In this document: piece by piece, positions 45,416-54,103 of the stretch
How positions within the stretch are numbered: position 1 is the stretch's first letter
How the letters are laid out: each line of letters starts with the position of its first letter
Source of the DNA: Haloactinospora alba
GTDB lineage: Bacteria; Actinomycetota; Actinomycetes; Streptosporangiales; Streptosporangiaceae
Reading direction: 5' to 3'
Length of the DNA stretch: 64,000 nt
Assembly: GCF_006717075.1 (NCBI RefSeq)
Contig: NZ_VFQC01000001.1
Location: 3,519,501 to 3,583,500 of the forward strand
Translations under genes and position numbers: made by a program
The notes under the pieces: generated by a model
What the model was told of the DNA's origin: nothing
The model's input: only the letters and a program-made list of their open reading frames with translations
Database searches by the model: none

Positions 45416-46857
45416 CTCCTGCTCTTCTCCTCCTCCGGATCCCAGCACTCCACACCCTGCAGACCCGGAATCCGGTCCCGGGTGAACACCGGGTCCCGGC
45501 CCTGCTTCAGCTGGGTGACGTAGTCCTTGAGCATCAGCGAGGTCACACCGCTGAGCAGGACCAGGGCGAGGAGGTTCACCAGCGCCATGAAGCCCATCGT
45601 GCTGTCGGCCAGGGTCCAGACCACGTCCACCTTGCCGATGGCCCCGAGGAACACCGCCGCCAGGAAGACGAACTGGTACCCCCGCACCAGGGGCTTGCGG
45701 TCGGCCATGAAGCGGACGTTGGCCTCGCCGTAGTAGTAGTTGCCCAGCATGGAGCTGAACGCGAGCAGCAGCAGGATCACCGTGAGCGCGTGCAGCGACC
45801 AGGTACCCAGGCTCGCCTGCATCGCCTCCTGGGTCATCACCGGGCCGCGCTCCTCACCGTAGGTGGGGTTGGACACCAGGATCACGAACGCCGTCACGGA
45901 GCAGATGATCAGGGTGTCGAAGTACACGCCCAGGGTCTGCACCAGTCCCTGCTTCACCGGGTGGCTGACCGAGGCCGTGGCTCCGGCGTTGGGGGCGGAG
46001 CCCATCCCGGCCTCGTTGGAGAACATGCCGCGACGGACGCCTTCCACCAGCACCGTACCGACCGCGGCACCGGCGAACTGTTCGACCCCGAGCGCGCCCT
46101 GCACGATCTGCCCGAACATGGCGGGGACCTGGTTGACGTTCAACGCGATGGCGGCCAGCCCGATGAGGATGTAGAACAGTGCCATGAACGGCACCAGGGT
46201 CTGGGCCACGTGCGCGATCCGCCGCACGCCGCCGAAGATCACCAGCCCGGCCATCGCGACCAGGAGCGCGCCCACCAGGGGTTTCAGGCCGAACGCGAGC
46301 TCGTCACCGGTGGCCTGCTCCATCGAGGTGTTCAGTGCCCCCGAGATCGTGTTGCTCTGCACCGCGCTGAACACGAACCCGAAGGTGATGGTGATGAGGA
46401 TCGCGAACAGCACCCCCATCCACCGGGAGCGCAGTCCGCGCTGCATGTAGTAGGCGGGTCCGCCCCGGTAACCGGTCGACTCCCGGACCTTGTAGAGCTG
46501 CCCCAGGGTGGACTCGACGAAGCTCGCCGCGCCGACGAGCAACCCCATCAGCCACATCCACAGGACCGCTCCCGGCCCCCCGATGGCGATCGCACCCGCG
46601 ACGCCGACGACGTTGCCGGTTCCCACCCGGGTGGCGGCCGAGATGGCGAACGCCTGGAAGGAGGAGATCGCCTTCTTCCCGTCCGGCGCTGTCTCCGGGG
46701 TGCTGAACAACTGGCGGAACATGTCCGGCAACAGCCGCACCTGGACAGCGCCCAGCCGCACGGTGAAGTACACGCTCGCCAGGGTCAGCAGGGGGATCAG
46801 CAGGTACATCCAGAACGTGTCACCCGCTGTGCCGATCCATTCGTTTATTTGGTCCAC
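45412..46857 (-). CDS. Alanine/sodium (or proton) symporter, AGCS family
   Basis: A 481-residue transporter with about 11 helices. AGCS landmarks are visible: RVGTGNVVGVAGAIAIGGPGAVLWMW, STGYRGGPAYYM and RGMFSNEAGMGSAPNAGA, plus a C-terminal LKDY motif. It imports alanine or glycine with a cation. GTG at 46857 is chosen with AAGGAG 11 bp upstream; the frame extends to a TTG at 46896. The final codons before the stop read EEEKSRS; the stop TAG is part of the CTAG duplicated by the IS insertion, so the protein end seems intact. Its terminator lies beyond the IS. Confidence 0.93.
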   Translation of the reverse strand: MDQINEWIGTAGDTFWMYLLIPLLTLASVYFTVRLGAVQVRLLPDMFRQLFSTPETAPDGKKAISSFQAFAISAATRVGTGNVVGVAGAIAIGGPGAVLWMWLMGLLVGAASFVESTLGQLYKVRESTGYRGGPAYYMQRGLRSRWMGVLFAILITITFGFVFSAVQSNTISGALNTSMEQATGDELAFGLKPLVGALLVAMAGLVIFGGVRRIAHVAQTLVPFMALFYILIGLAAIALNVNQVPAMFGQIVQGALGVEQFAGAAVGTVLVEGVRRGMFSNEAGMGSAPNAGATASVSHPVKQGLVQTLGVYFDTLIICSVTAFVILVSNPTYGEERGPVMTQEAMQASLGTWSLHALTVILLLLAFSSMLGNYYYGEANVRFMADRKPLVRGYQFVFLAAVFLGAIGKVDVVWTLADSTMGFMALVNLLALVLLSGVTSLMLKDYVTQLKQGRDPVFTRDRIPGLQGVECWDPEEEKSRS

Positions 46858-46988
46858 GACGTTGTGTGCTCCTTCGTTCCGAGATAAACGCGGCAACCAT
46901 GCCTACCCTGCGCTGCCCGGAACATCACGTTAAATCCAGATACGTTGTCATATGACAACTGTTCTGTGACCAGGAGCAATGTTCGGCC

Positions 46989-47297
46989 TCACAACGCAGT
47001 GCCGCCCGGGGCGCTCTCGTCGACAAGGTCGGCGTACTCCGGATGGTGCTGGATCCACCCCTGAACGTAGGGGCACCGGGGCGCCACCGACAGCCCGCGC
47101 GTGCGCGCGTCGTCCATCACCCCGCGCACCAGCTGGTCGGCGACCCCCTGGTTCCGGTGGCCGGGGCTGACCTCGGTGTGCGCGAGCGTGATCCACTCCC
47201 CCTCCAACTCGTAGTCGACCCGGCCCACGGCGTCACCGTAGCCGTCCCGGATCACGTACTGTGCCCGCTCCGGCACCTCGACCACGGTCAGTTCCAT
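46989..47297 (-). CDS. Small GNAT-like acetyltransferase (YjdJ/DUF-type)
   Basis: A 102-residue protein of the short GNAT class. The acetyl-CoA motif is EVSPGHRNQGVADQLVRGVM, preceded by a Y-E-L-EGEWITLAHTE strand, and PRCPYVQGWIQHHPEYADL at the end. These match the YjdJ/GCN5-related group of about 90-110 residues. ATG 47297 has GGGAGG at good spacing. Target substrate unknown; possibly stress-related. It is transcribed toward the symporter and ends 131 bp upstream of that gene's start. Confidence 0.87.
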   Translation of the reverse strand: MELTVVEVPERAQYVIRDGYGDAVGRVDYELEGEWITLAHTEVSPGHRNQGVADQLVRGVMDDARTRGLSVAPRCPYVQGWIQHHPEYADLVDESAPGGTAL

Positions 47298-48005
47298 CGT
47301 TGGCCTCCCTGTGCGTGTGACGCCCCGTCCGCGGCCGCGGACGGTCATGACCACCCCTGGCGCGGGGCTCGTGCGGCGCGTACCGGTCGCCGGTCGCGCG
47401 CCCGGTGGACGATCGCGGGACGGAACGGGTAGTCCACCGGGGCAGAGCGCGGGTCGCCAACGGGTCCGGAGACGAGCGTCGCGGACAGCCCGGCGCCGGA
47501 GCCGGGACCACGGACGCCGGTTCGTGACCGCGGGTGGCCGCGTCGGGCACCGGGCCGAGGAACTCGGCCGGCCGACGGCGCCGTGGTTCTCCCCGGAATC
47601 GCCCATGGTGCCCTCTCACTCTCCCGCCACGACCGCGCAGCGGGCGGGCGTAGCTGCCCGATCCGACCGGTGGCCGCGGGCTCCGCCGCGCCGCCCGTGG
47701 TCCTCCCGCGCGGTCGGTCCGGTGCCGTTTCCGCCACGCGCAGCGGAGCGCACCGCCGCTCCCTCCTCGTATCCTCGCTGATCCACCATGGCGGAACCAG
47801 TTCCTCACCGCGCGTTGCGCCGCTGTGCCACCGGCGCCGCCCCTCTCCGGGCGGTTCCCGGAGATCCCGGGGAGGAGACGCGTTTCCCGCGAACACGGGA
47901 TACACCACCCCGCGCCGGCGGCGGACAATCACGAAGCAAGAGATCCGACGGTTCCGCGCGCAGCGCCCGTTCCGGACCGCGCCGCAGACCTGGAGGCAAC
48001 GCGCC
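47298..48005. other. Long GC-rich intergenic region
   Basis: About 700 bp with no gene that I can support. Several long frames exist on both strands, but all are Arg/Pro/Gly-rich, as expected from random high-GC DNA, and none shows a domain or start signal. The promoter of the NarK-like gene should lie at its 3' end. Confidence 0.45.
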
Positions 48006-49208
48006 ATGGACGACGGAGGAACGGCCACCCGCCCCCGGGAATGCCGCCGAGCGACCCCCGCGGCCAACCTCGCCCTCGCGACGGCGGCGTTCACCCTCAC
48101 CTTCTGGGCGTGGAACCTCATCGGGCCGCTGTCGCGGACCTACACCCGCGAACTGGACCTTGCCCCGGCACAGACGTCGCTGCTGGTGGCCTTCCCGGTG
48201 CTCGTGGGTTCCCTCGGCCGCGTCCCAGCCGGGATCCTCACCGACCGCCTCGGCGGCCGGGCCATGCTCACGGCGCTGTGCTTCGCCAGCATCGTCCCCA
48301 CCCTGCTGGTGGGCCTGTCCGGCGACTCCTACCCGCTCCTGCTGGTGTGGGGGTTCCTCCTGGGCATCGCCGGAACATCCTTCGCGGTGGGACTCCCGTT
48401 CGTCAACGCCTGGCACGCCCCGTCCCGGCGCGGGTTCGCCACCGGCGTCTTCGGCGCCGGCATGGGCGGCACGGCCCTGTCCGCGTTCTGCACCCCGCGG
48501 CTCGTGGAGACGGTCGGTCTGCCGGCCACCCACGTCGCCATGGGGGTGGCCCTGGCCGCCATGGGAACCGTCACCTGGGTGTTCGGCCGCAACCCGCCCG
48601 ACTGGCGCCCCAGCGCGCAGTCGGCGCTACCGCGGATGGGCGAGGCCCTGCGCCGGCGGGTGACGTGGCGGATGTCCCTGCTGTACGCGATCGCGTTCGG
48701 CGGGTTCGTCGCCTTCTCCACCTACCTGCCGACCCTGCTGACCACCGCGTACCACTTCACCCAGAGCGAGGCGGGACTGCGCACCGCCGGGTTCTCCCTG
48801 GCCGCCGTCCTCGCCCGCCCCCTCGGCGGTGCCCTGTCCGACCGGATCGGCCCGGCCCGGGTGTGCACCGCCTCCTTCCTGGGCACCTGCGTGTTCGCGG
48901 TGCCCCTGTCCCTCCACCCGCCCGCGGAGCTCCCGGCCGGCGTGTCCTTCGTCCTCATCGCGGTCGCGCTGGGGCTGGGCTCCGGGAGTGTCTTCGCCCT
49001 GCTCGCCGCGGTCGTGGAACCGTCCCGGGTCGGCACGGTCGGCGGTCTCGTCGGCGCCGCCGGCGGACTCGGCGGATACGTCCCACCGCTGCTCATGGGT
49101 GTGATCTATCAGACCACCGGGGCCTACACCATCGGGTTCGTCCTCCTCTCGGTCACCGCGCTCGGCACCGCGCTGTACGCCTCACGCGCGTTCGCCCGCA
49201 CCGGCTGA
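48006..49208 (+). CDS. NarK/NasA-like MFS transporter (nitrate/nitrite porter type)
   Basis: A 400-residue MFS protein with 12 helices. The NNP-like signatures are partial: FTLTFWAWNLIGPLS, GSLGRVPAGILTDRLGGR after helix 2, and GVFGAGMGGTALSAF in helix 5, where nitrate porters have a glycine-rich 'nitrate signature'. In the second half ARPLGGALSDRIGPAR repeats the DRxGGR motif. It probably carries nitrate, nitrite or a related anion. ATG 48006 follows GGAGG by 9 bp. It is convergent with the methyltransferase; stop codons are 3 bp apart. Confidence 0.78.
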   Translation: MDDGGTATRPRECRRATPAANLALATAAFTLTFWAWNLIGPLSRTYTRELDLAPAQTSLLVAFPVLVGSLGRVPAGILTDRLGGRAMLTALCFASIVPTLLVGLSGDSYPLLLVWGFLLGIAGTSFAVGLPFVNAWHAPSRRGFATGVFGAGMGGTALSAFCTPRLVETVGLPATHVAMGVALAAMGTVTWVFGRNPPDWRPSAQSALPRMGEALRRRVTWRMSLLYAIAFGGFVAFSTYLPTLLTTAYHFTQSEAGLRTAGFSLAAVLARPLGGALSDRIGPARVCTASFLGTCVFAVPLSLHPPAELPAGVSFVLIAVALGLGSGSVFALLAAVVEPSRVGTVGGLVGAAGGLGGYVPPLLMGVIYQTTGAYTIGFVLLSVTALGTALYASRAFARTG

Positions 49209-49211
49209 TCC

Positions 49212-49949
49212 TCACCCACCGGCCACGTCCGCGGCCCGCACGAGCACCGCCGCCCGGTTGCCCACCCGCACCCGCTCCAGCGGGGACACGCCCGCGGGCA
49301 GGGGCACCTTGCGCGTGCGGGCCGTCACCCCCACCACCGCGCCTCCCGGCAGCACGGACGCCAGGGCCGCCATCAGGGACACGGCCGGTTCGGTCTCCGC
49401 GGGCGCCAAGCCCCGCCACTGGCTGAGCCCGCCGTAGGGAACGTCCGTGAGCACCACGTCGACCGGGACGTCCGGCGGATCGGGCGCGAACGCGTCCTGG
49501 CGGCGCACCACCGCCGGCAGGGCACCGCCCGCCCGCGAGAACCGCCCGGCGAGCCTGCGGGCGGCCTCGGCCCGTTCGGTGAGGGCGGGTTTGCCGAACC
49601 GCTCCGCGTCGGCACGCAGTTCCCGTTCCCGGCGTCGCAGACCGCCCTCCGCCAGCAGGTCGAGGTTGCGCTCGGCCACCGCGACGGCGTCGGCGTCGAC
49701 GTCCGAGGCGAGGACGCGGGCCAACCGCTCGCGGTGCAGCAGCCCCAGCACCGTCGCCAGGTACCCGCTGCCGCAGCACGGGTCCCACATTCCCACCGGC
49801 CCGTCGTGCTCCACCCGCGCCGCCGCCCGTTGCAGCAGCTCGCTCGCGAACCGCACCGGAAACCCGGGATATCCGGGCGCGGAACGCAGCACGCACCCCT
49901 GCGCCAGGTCGGTGTGGTCGGCGCGCTGCCTCGCGTACCGGTAACCCAT
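49212..49949 (-). CDS. AviRa-like rRNA methyltransferase
   Basis: A 245-residue SAM-dependent methyltransferase. It starts MGYRYARQRADHTDLAQG, then LRSAPGYPGFPVRFASELLQ. The SAM motif is WDPCCGSGYLATVLGLLHRE, the acidic post-I is VLASDVDADAVAVAERN, and the catalytic-type motif is VLTDVPYGGLSQW. This agrees with the AviRa family, which methylates 23S rRNA and gives resistance to avilamycin-type orthosomycins. ATG 49949 is preferred (GAGACGGGG upstream). An ABC-F protein is encoded nearby on the same strand. Resistance activity here is untested. Confidence 0.8.
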   Translation of the reverse strand: MGYRYARQRADHTDLAQGCVLRSAPGYPGFPVRFASELLQRAAARVEHDGPVGMWDPCCGSGYLATVLGLLHRERLARVLASDVDADAVAVAERNLDLLAEGGLRRRERELRADAERFGKPALTERAEAARRLAGRFSRAGGALPAVVRRQDAFAPDPPDVPVDVVLTDVPYGGLSQWRGLAPAETEPAVSLMAALASVLPGGAVVGVTARTRKVPLPAGVSPLERVRVGNRAAVLVRAADVAGG

Positions 49950-50067
49950 GCCCCCGTCTCCCACTGGTTCTCTCGACCGCCCCGCCGGGCGGGGCGGTCC
50001 GATCGTATCCGCGGACCACGGCCATCCCGGAAAGCCCCACCATCGGCGTCCCCACCGGGTCCGAAAG

Positions 50068-50537
50068 ACGACGCGGCGCTGGGCGGACTGGACGCCGCCC
50101 GGCTGGACCGCCACTGGGCCGTGGACGCCCGCTCCTGCGTCCTGCTCACCCAGGCGTTCGCCGGCCAGCACGACGCCCGCCCCGGCGGTGCCGTCACGCT
50201 GCTGACGTCCGGCCAGCACCTCGGTCCGCTTCCGGGAGAGGTCGCCTACGCCGCCGCGAAGTCCGCCCTGGCCGGGATCACCGTCACACTCGCTGACCAG
50301 CTCGCCGAGCAGGGGATCCGGCTGAACACGATCAACCCCGGCCCGGTCGATACCGGCCACCTCACCAACCAGGCGCGGCGGTCGATCGCGCCCATGTTCC
50401 CGTTCGGCCGCTTCGGCCGACCCGACGACCCGGCACGACTCATCGCGTGGCTCGCCACCGACGAGGCGCGGTGGGTCACCGGCCAGGTCATCAACAGCGA
50501 GGGCGGGTTCGGGCGCTGGCGCCCGCGCGGCGGGTGA
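50068..50537 (+). pseudogene. N-terminally truncated short-chain dehydrogenase (SDR)
   Basis: The frame shows only the C-terminal half of an SDR: LDRHWAVDARSCVLLTQAF, serine in LLTSGQHLGPLPGE, catalytic AYAAAK (Y-x-x-x-K), LNTINPGPVDTG and WLATDEARWVTGQVINSEGGF. The Rossmann TGxxxGIG motif and first ~90 residues are absent, and the upstream DNA has no start with a ribosome site. It is a deletion remnant, probably of a 3-ketoacyl-ACP reductase-like gene. Its 3' end faces the ABC-F stop. Confidence 0.8.
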
Positions 50538-50547
50538 GGCATCCCGG

Positions 50548-52218
50548 TCAGGCACGCTCCCGCCGCACCCGGCCCTCGTCCCACACCGGAGTGTCCGACT
50601 CGTACACCTCCCCGGAGGCGCCGAACACGAGGTAGCGGTCGAAGGAACGCGCGAACCACCGGTCGTGGGTGACGGCGAACACGGTCCCCTCGAACGCCCC
50701 CAGCGCCGACTCCAGCGCCTCGGCGGACTCCACGTCGAGGTTGTCGGTGGGCTCGTCCAGCAACAGCATCGTCGCGCCGGACAGTTCCAGCAGCAGGATC
50801 TGGAACCGGGCCTGCTGGCCGCCTGACAGGGTGCCGAAGCGCTGCTCGCGCTGGTGCACCAGCTCGTAGCGGTGCAGCGCCGGAGCGGCCCGGTCCAGCG
50901 GCAGCGAGTACTCCTCGGCGAGGATCGCGGCGAGGGTGCGGCCGGCCCACTCCGGGTGGTTGTGGGTCTGGGCGAAGTGCCCCGGCACCACACGCGCCCC
51001 CAGACGCGCCTCGCCGGTGTGGGACACACTGTCCGGGTCGGCCAGCAGCCCCAGGAAGTGCGACTTGCCCGACCCGTTGGAACCCAGCACCGCCACCCGG
51101 TCGCCGAAGAACACCTCCAGCGAGAACGGCCGCATCAGCCCGGTGAGTTCCAGGTCGCGGCACATCACCGCGCGGCGGCCCGTGCGCCCGCCCCGCAGCC
51201 GCATCGCCAGGTTCTGCGGCCGGGGCGGTTCCGGGGGCGGACCGATCTCCTCGAACTTGCGCAGCCGCGTCAACGCCGCCCGGTAGCGGCTGGCCATGGA
51301 GTCGTTGGCGTGGGCCTTGTTGCGCAGCTCCTGCACCAGATCGCGCAGTTGGGCGTGGCGCTCGTCCCACCGGCGGCGCAGCTCCTCGAACCGCTCGTGC
51401 CGCTGCTCCCGGGCCTCGTGGTAGCCGGCGAAACCGCCGCCGTGCACCCAGGCGGAGTTCCCCATTCCGGTCCCGCCCTCCAGGGTGATGACGTGGGTGG
51501 CGGTGCGGTCCAGGACCTCGCGGTCGTGGCTGATGAACAGCACCGTCTTGGCGGTGGCGCGGAGCTGCTCCTCCAACCACTGCTTCCCGGGAACGTCCAG
51601 AAAGTTGTCGGGCTCATCCAGCAGCAGCACCTCGTCGGGGCCGCGCAGCAGCGCCTCCAGCACCAGCCGTTTCTGCTCCCCGCCGGACAGCGTCCCGAGC
51701 TCGCGGTGGTGCGCGCGGGAGAACGGCACCCCGAACGCGGCGACGGTGCACACGTCCCACAACACCTCGGCGTCGTGGCCGCCCACCTCGGACCAGTCCG
51801 CCAGCGCCTGGGCGTAGCGCAGCTGCACCTGTTCGGCGTCGCTGTCCATCATGGCCAGCTCGGCCGCGTCGAGCTCCCGCGCGGCCCTGCGCAGCGGTTC
51901 CGCGGAGACGGACAGCAGCAGGTCCCGCACCGTGGCGCCGGACGACAGGGGCGTGCTCACCCCGTCGGACTCCTCCGTGGCGGTGGCGTGCGAGCCGATG
52001 AACTGGCGCATCACCCCCACCCGGCCGCTGCGGGTCACCGTCCCGGACGACGGTGTCTCATCCCCGGCGACGATGCGCATCAGCGTCGTCTTGCCGCTGC
52101 CGTTCACGCCGACGAGGACGGCTTTCATCCCGTCGCCGACCCGGAACGACACCTCGTCCAGCAGCATCTGCCCGTTGGGCAGCTGGAATCCGACACCGGA
52201 GACGTCGATATGACCCAT
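50548..52218 (-). CDS. ABC-F family ribosome-associated ATPase
   Basis: A 556-residue protein with two ABC domains and no membrane region. Domain 1: GVNGSGKTT, signature LSGGEQKR, LLLDEPDNFLD. Domain 2: GSNGSGKS, LSGGQQAR, LLLDEPTDNLD. The P-site-interaction linker between them (residues ~270-350) is Arg- and Glu-rich (EQRHERFEELRRRWDERHAQL). ABC-F proteins bind the ribosomal E site; some displace antibiotics. It could be a housekeeping translation factor or a resistance protein, and the nearby AviRa-like methyltransferase favours the second only weakly. ATG at 52218 has no strong ribosome site. Confidence 0.9.
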   Translation of the reverse strand: MGHIDVSGVGFQLPNGQMLLDEVSFRVGDGMKAVLVGVNGSGKTTLMRIVAGDETPSSGTVTRSGRVGVMRQFIGSHATATEESDGVSTPLSSGATVRDLLLSVSAEPLRRAARELDAAELAMMDSDAEQVQLRYAQALADWSEVGGHDAEVLWDVCTVAAFGVPFSRAHHRELGTLSGGEQKRLVLEALLRGPDEVLLLDEPDNFLDVPGKQWLEEQLRATAKTVLFISHDREVLDRTATHVITLEGGTGMGNSAWVHGGGFAGYHEAREQRHERFEELRRRWDERHAQLRDLVQELRNKAHANDSMASRYRAALTRLRKFEEIGPPPEPPRPQNLAMRLRGGRTGRRAVMCRDLELTGLMRPFSLEVFFGDRVAVLGSNGSGKSHFLGLLADPDSVSHTGEARLGARVVPGHFAQTHNHPEWAGRTLAAILAEEYSLPLDRAAPALHRYELVHQREQRFGTLSGGQQARFQILLLELSGATMLLLDEPTDNLDVESAEALESALGAFEGTVFAVTHDRWFARSFDRYLVFGASGEVYESDTPVWDEGRVRRERA

Positions 52219-52271
52219 GCCGGAAACTATGCCCGCGGACGCGGGGTCCGGTCGAACCGTTTTCCCACCCG

Positions 52272-52781
52272 TCAGTCGCGCTGCGCCGGGCGCCGCGCCC
52301 ACCTCCCGTCCGCGGTCCGCTCGATCACCGCCGGCACCAGCCCGTACGGGTCGGGGTGGACTCCGCGGGCGAAGTCCATGACCTCGACGCGGTACGGCAC
52401 CAGGCGCAGCAGCACGAAGTCGTCGCCGTGGGGTCCGGCCGGGAAGAACGCGGCCAGCCCCTCCTCCCACCGGCGGGCCCGCTCCCGCGGGTCGTCCACG
52501 ATCTCGGCGTCCGCCTGGGCCGTCACGTAACCGAAGGCGTCCCGGTCCTCCACCGCGTAAGCCACGCGGGGATCCCGCCGCACGTCGGCCACCTTGCGGG
52601 AACGGGGACTGGCTCCCACCCACACGGTGCCGTCCTCCTCGACGGCGAGGTGCTGCACGAGCCGGGCGTGGGGCTCCCCCTCGCCCACTGTGACGACTGT
52701 GCCGAACGGGACGGCGCGCAGCCGCTCCACGGCGAGCCCGAGGAGGGATGCCGCCTCGGCCGCCTCAGCGTAGTTCTCCAT
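52272..52781 (-). CDS. Pyridoxamine 5'-phosphate oxidase-like flavin-binding protein
   Basis: A 169-residue split beta-barrel protein. Characteristic strands: VPFGTVVTVGEGEPHARLVQ, GTVWVGASPRSRKVADVRRD and DAFGYVTAQADAEIVDDPRE. The family (PNPOx/F420- or FMN-dependent) binds FMN or F420 and reduces small molecules. ATG 52781 without a clear ribosome site; the frame extends to 52835. It lies downstream of the S4-domain gene on the same strand, with no evident functional link. Cofactor cannot be told from sequence. Confidence 0.83.
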   Translation of the reverse strand: MENYAEAAEAASLLGLAVERLRAVPFGTVVTVGEGEPHARLVQHLAVEEDGTVWVGASPRSRKVADVRRDPRVAYAVEDRDAFGYVTAQADAEIVDDPRERARRWEEGLAAFFPAGPHGDDFVLLRLVPYRVEVMDFARGVHPDPYGLVPAVIERTADGRWARRPAQRD

Positions 52782-52859
52782 GCCGACACGGTAGTCCGCG
52801 TCGCCGTCCGGGGGCCGTCCGGCGGGACCGGCCACCCGGACGGCCCCGCGGGTACCAGG

Positions 52860-53309
52860 TCACTCGCCGTGGAACCGGAACCGGTCGAGCTGGCGGCGTT
52901 CGCGTTTGGTGGGGCGGCCTGCGCCGCGTGCCCGGCGCGCCACCGGTTGGGGCGGTTGGGCGGGAGCGGGAGGGGTGTGGTCGGTGTAGCACCGCACGGC
53001 GAGCGGCGCGCCCACGCGTTTGTCGATGACGTGCGTCACCACGACGGTCCTGGTCGTCCCGTGGACCCGCACCCGGACCGTGTCGCCGACGTTCACCGAC
53101 GTCGCGGGTTTGGCGGTGCGGTCGTTCACGCGCACGTGCCCGCCGCGGCACGCCTCGGCGGCCTCCGCGCGGGTCTTGGTGAGCCGTACCGCCCACAGCC
53201 AACGGTCCGCCCGGGTGCTGTCCAGACCGGGCGGCAGGGGCCGGGCCGGCCGTCCGGCCTCGCCCGAGTCCTGTGAGGTGCCTGCTGGCGGCTGTCCCGC
53301 GTCCTGCAC
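52860..53309 (-). CDS. S4-domain RNA-binding protein (Hsp15/HslR-like)
   Basis: A 149-residue basic protein. The S4 RNA-binding domain (about 32-80) reads TRADRWLWAVRLTKTRAEAAE and GGHVRVNDRTAKPATSVNVGDTV, followed by a basic tail that ends with GRPTKRERRQLDRFRF, as in Hsp15. Hsp15 rescues stalled 50S subunits carrying peptidyl-tRNA. GTG at 53309 follows AAGGAG. It is the first of two same-strand genes with the flavin-binding protein downstream. Confidence 0.88.
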   Translation of the reverse strand: MQDAGQPPAGTSQDSGEAGRPARPLPPGLDSTRADRWLWAVRLTKTRAEAAEACRGGHVRVNDRTAKPATSVNVGDTVRVRVHGTTRTVVVTHVIDKRVGAPLAVRCYTDHTPPAPAQPPQPVARRARGAGRPTKRERRQLDRFRFHGE

Positions 53310-53540
53310 GGTTGCTCCTTGTTCAGCGACGGCGACGGGACTCGTCACTGGAGTTCCCACTGTGCACTGTAGCCGCACCACCCCTTGCGCTCCCAGTAGA
53401 GCGCCGTCACGCCTGCCTTCCCCAAGTGCCGGGAAGGACGTGTCGTTGACCGCCGCCGGCCGACTGCGGTCGACCCGACCGGTACCGACCGCGGGGAGTC
53501 TGGAGGGGAACCGAACGCGAGACACCGCACTGCGGACACG

Positions 53541-53571
53541 AAAAAAGCCCGGCGCCTTCCGGCTCCGGGCT
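53541..53571 (-). terminator. Intrinsic terminator after the tRNA operon
   Basis: On the minus strand AGCCCGG...CCGGGCT forms a 7 bp stem, extendable inward, followed by TTTTTT (53541-53546). It lies 20 bp past tRNA-Phe and should end the tRNA Glu-Asp-Phe transcript. Confidence 0.75.
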
Positions 53572-53590
53572 TCCCTACTACTCAGGGAGG

Positions 53591-53664
53591 TGGCCAGGGG
53601 CGGGGTCGAACCGCCGACCTTCCGCTTTTCAGGCGGACGCTCGTACCTACTGAGCTACCTGGCC
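53591..53664 (-). tRNA. tRNA-Phe (GAA)
   Basis: A cloverleaf on the minus strand: GGCCAGG acceptor, D-arm TAGCTCAGTAGGTA, anticodon loop CTGAAAA between TCCGC/GCGGA arms, T-loop GGTTCGACC, and discriminator A. CCA is not encoded. Third gene of a Glu-Asp-Phe tRNA cluster. Confidence 0.93.
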
Positions 53665-53690
53665 CCAGGCACACTCTCTCATGTGCTGAG

Positions 53691-53765
53691 CGGTCCTGAC
53701 GGGATTTGAACCCGCGACCTCCACCTTGACAGGGTGGCGAGCACTCCTCACTGCTCCACAGGACC
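53691..53765 (-). tRNA. tRNA-Asp (GTC)
   Basis: Minus-strand cloverleaf with acceptor GGTCCTG/CAGGACC, discriminator G, anticodon loop CTGTCAA in CCACC/GGTGG arms, and T-loop GGTTCAAATCC. Middle gene of the tRNA cluster. Confidence 0.93.
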
Positions 53766-53881
53766 TTGTTTTCTTTTTTCCGCGTTCCGCGGCTCACCCG
53801 ATCCTACACGGTGTTCCGCGTCCCGCGCTCCGTTCCTCCACCATCCTGCCACATCCTGAGCAGTGCTTCGGCCGGAGCCTG

Positions 53882-53954
53882 TACCCCCAACCGGATTCGA
53901 ACCGGCGTTACCGCCTTGAAAGGGCGGCGTCCTAGGCCACTAGACGATGGGGGC
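53882..53954 (-). tRNA. tRNA-Glu (TTC)
   Basis: Minus-strand cloverleaf, acceptor GCCCCCA with TGGGGGT, D-arm TCGTCTAGTGGCCTAGGA, anticodon loop CTTTCAA in CCGCC/GGCGG arms, and GGTTCGAATCC T-arm. First gene of the Glu-Asp-Phe cluster. Confidence 0.93.
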
Positions 53955-54103
53955 CTCGACGACGAACGAGCCGTCATTCCCACTTCGCCTGCCGTCGGGG
54001 ACGTGTTAAGCATAGAGCAGATCCGCCTCCGATGCCAAAACAATAGGACCGGCGGCGGGCTCCCGCAGCGCACCCCTCCCCACGGCGGGAACGGAACCGC
54101 AGC

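Noticed and set aside
47345-48121. A 258-codon minus-strand frame in the long intergenic region
   Set aside because: Highly Arg/Pro-rich, no start signal, and overlaps the start of the supported NarK-like gene.
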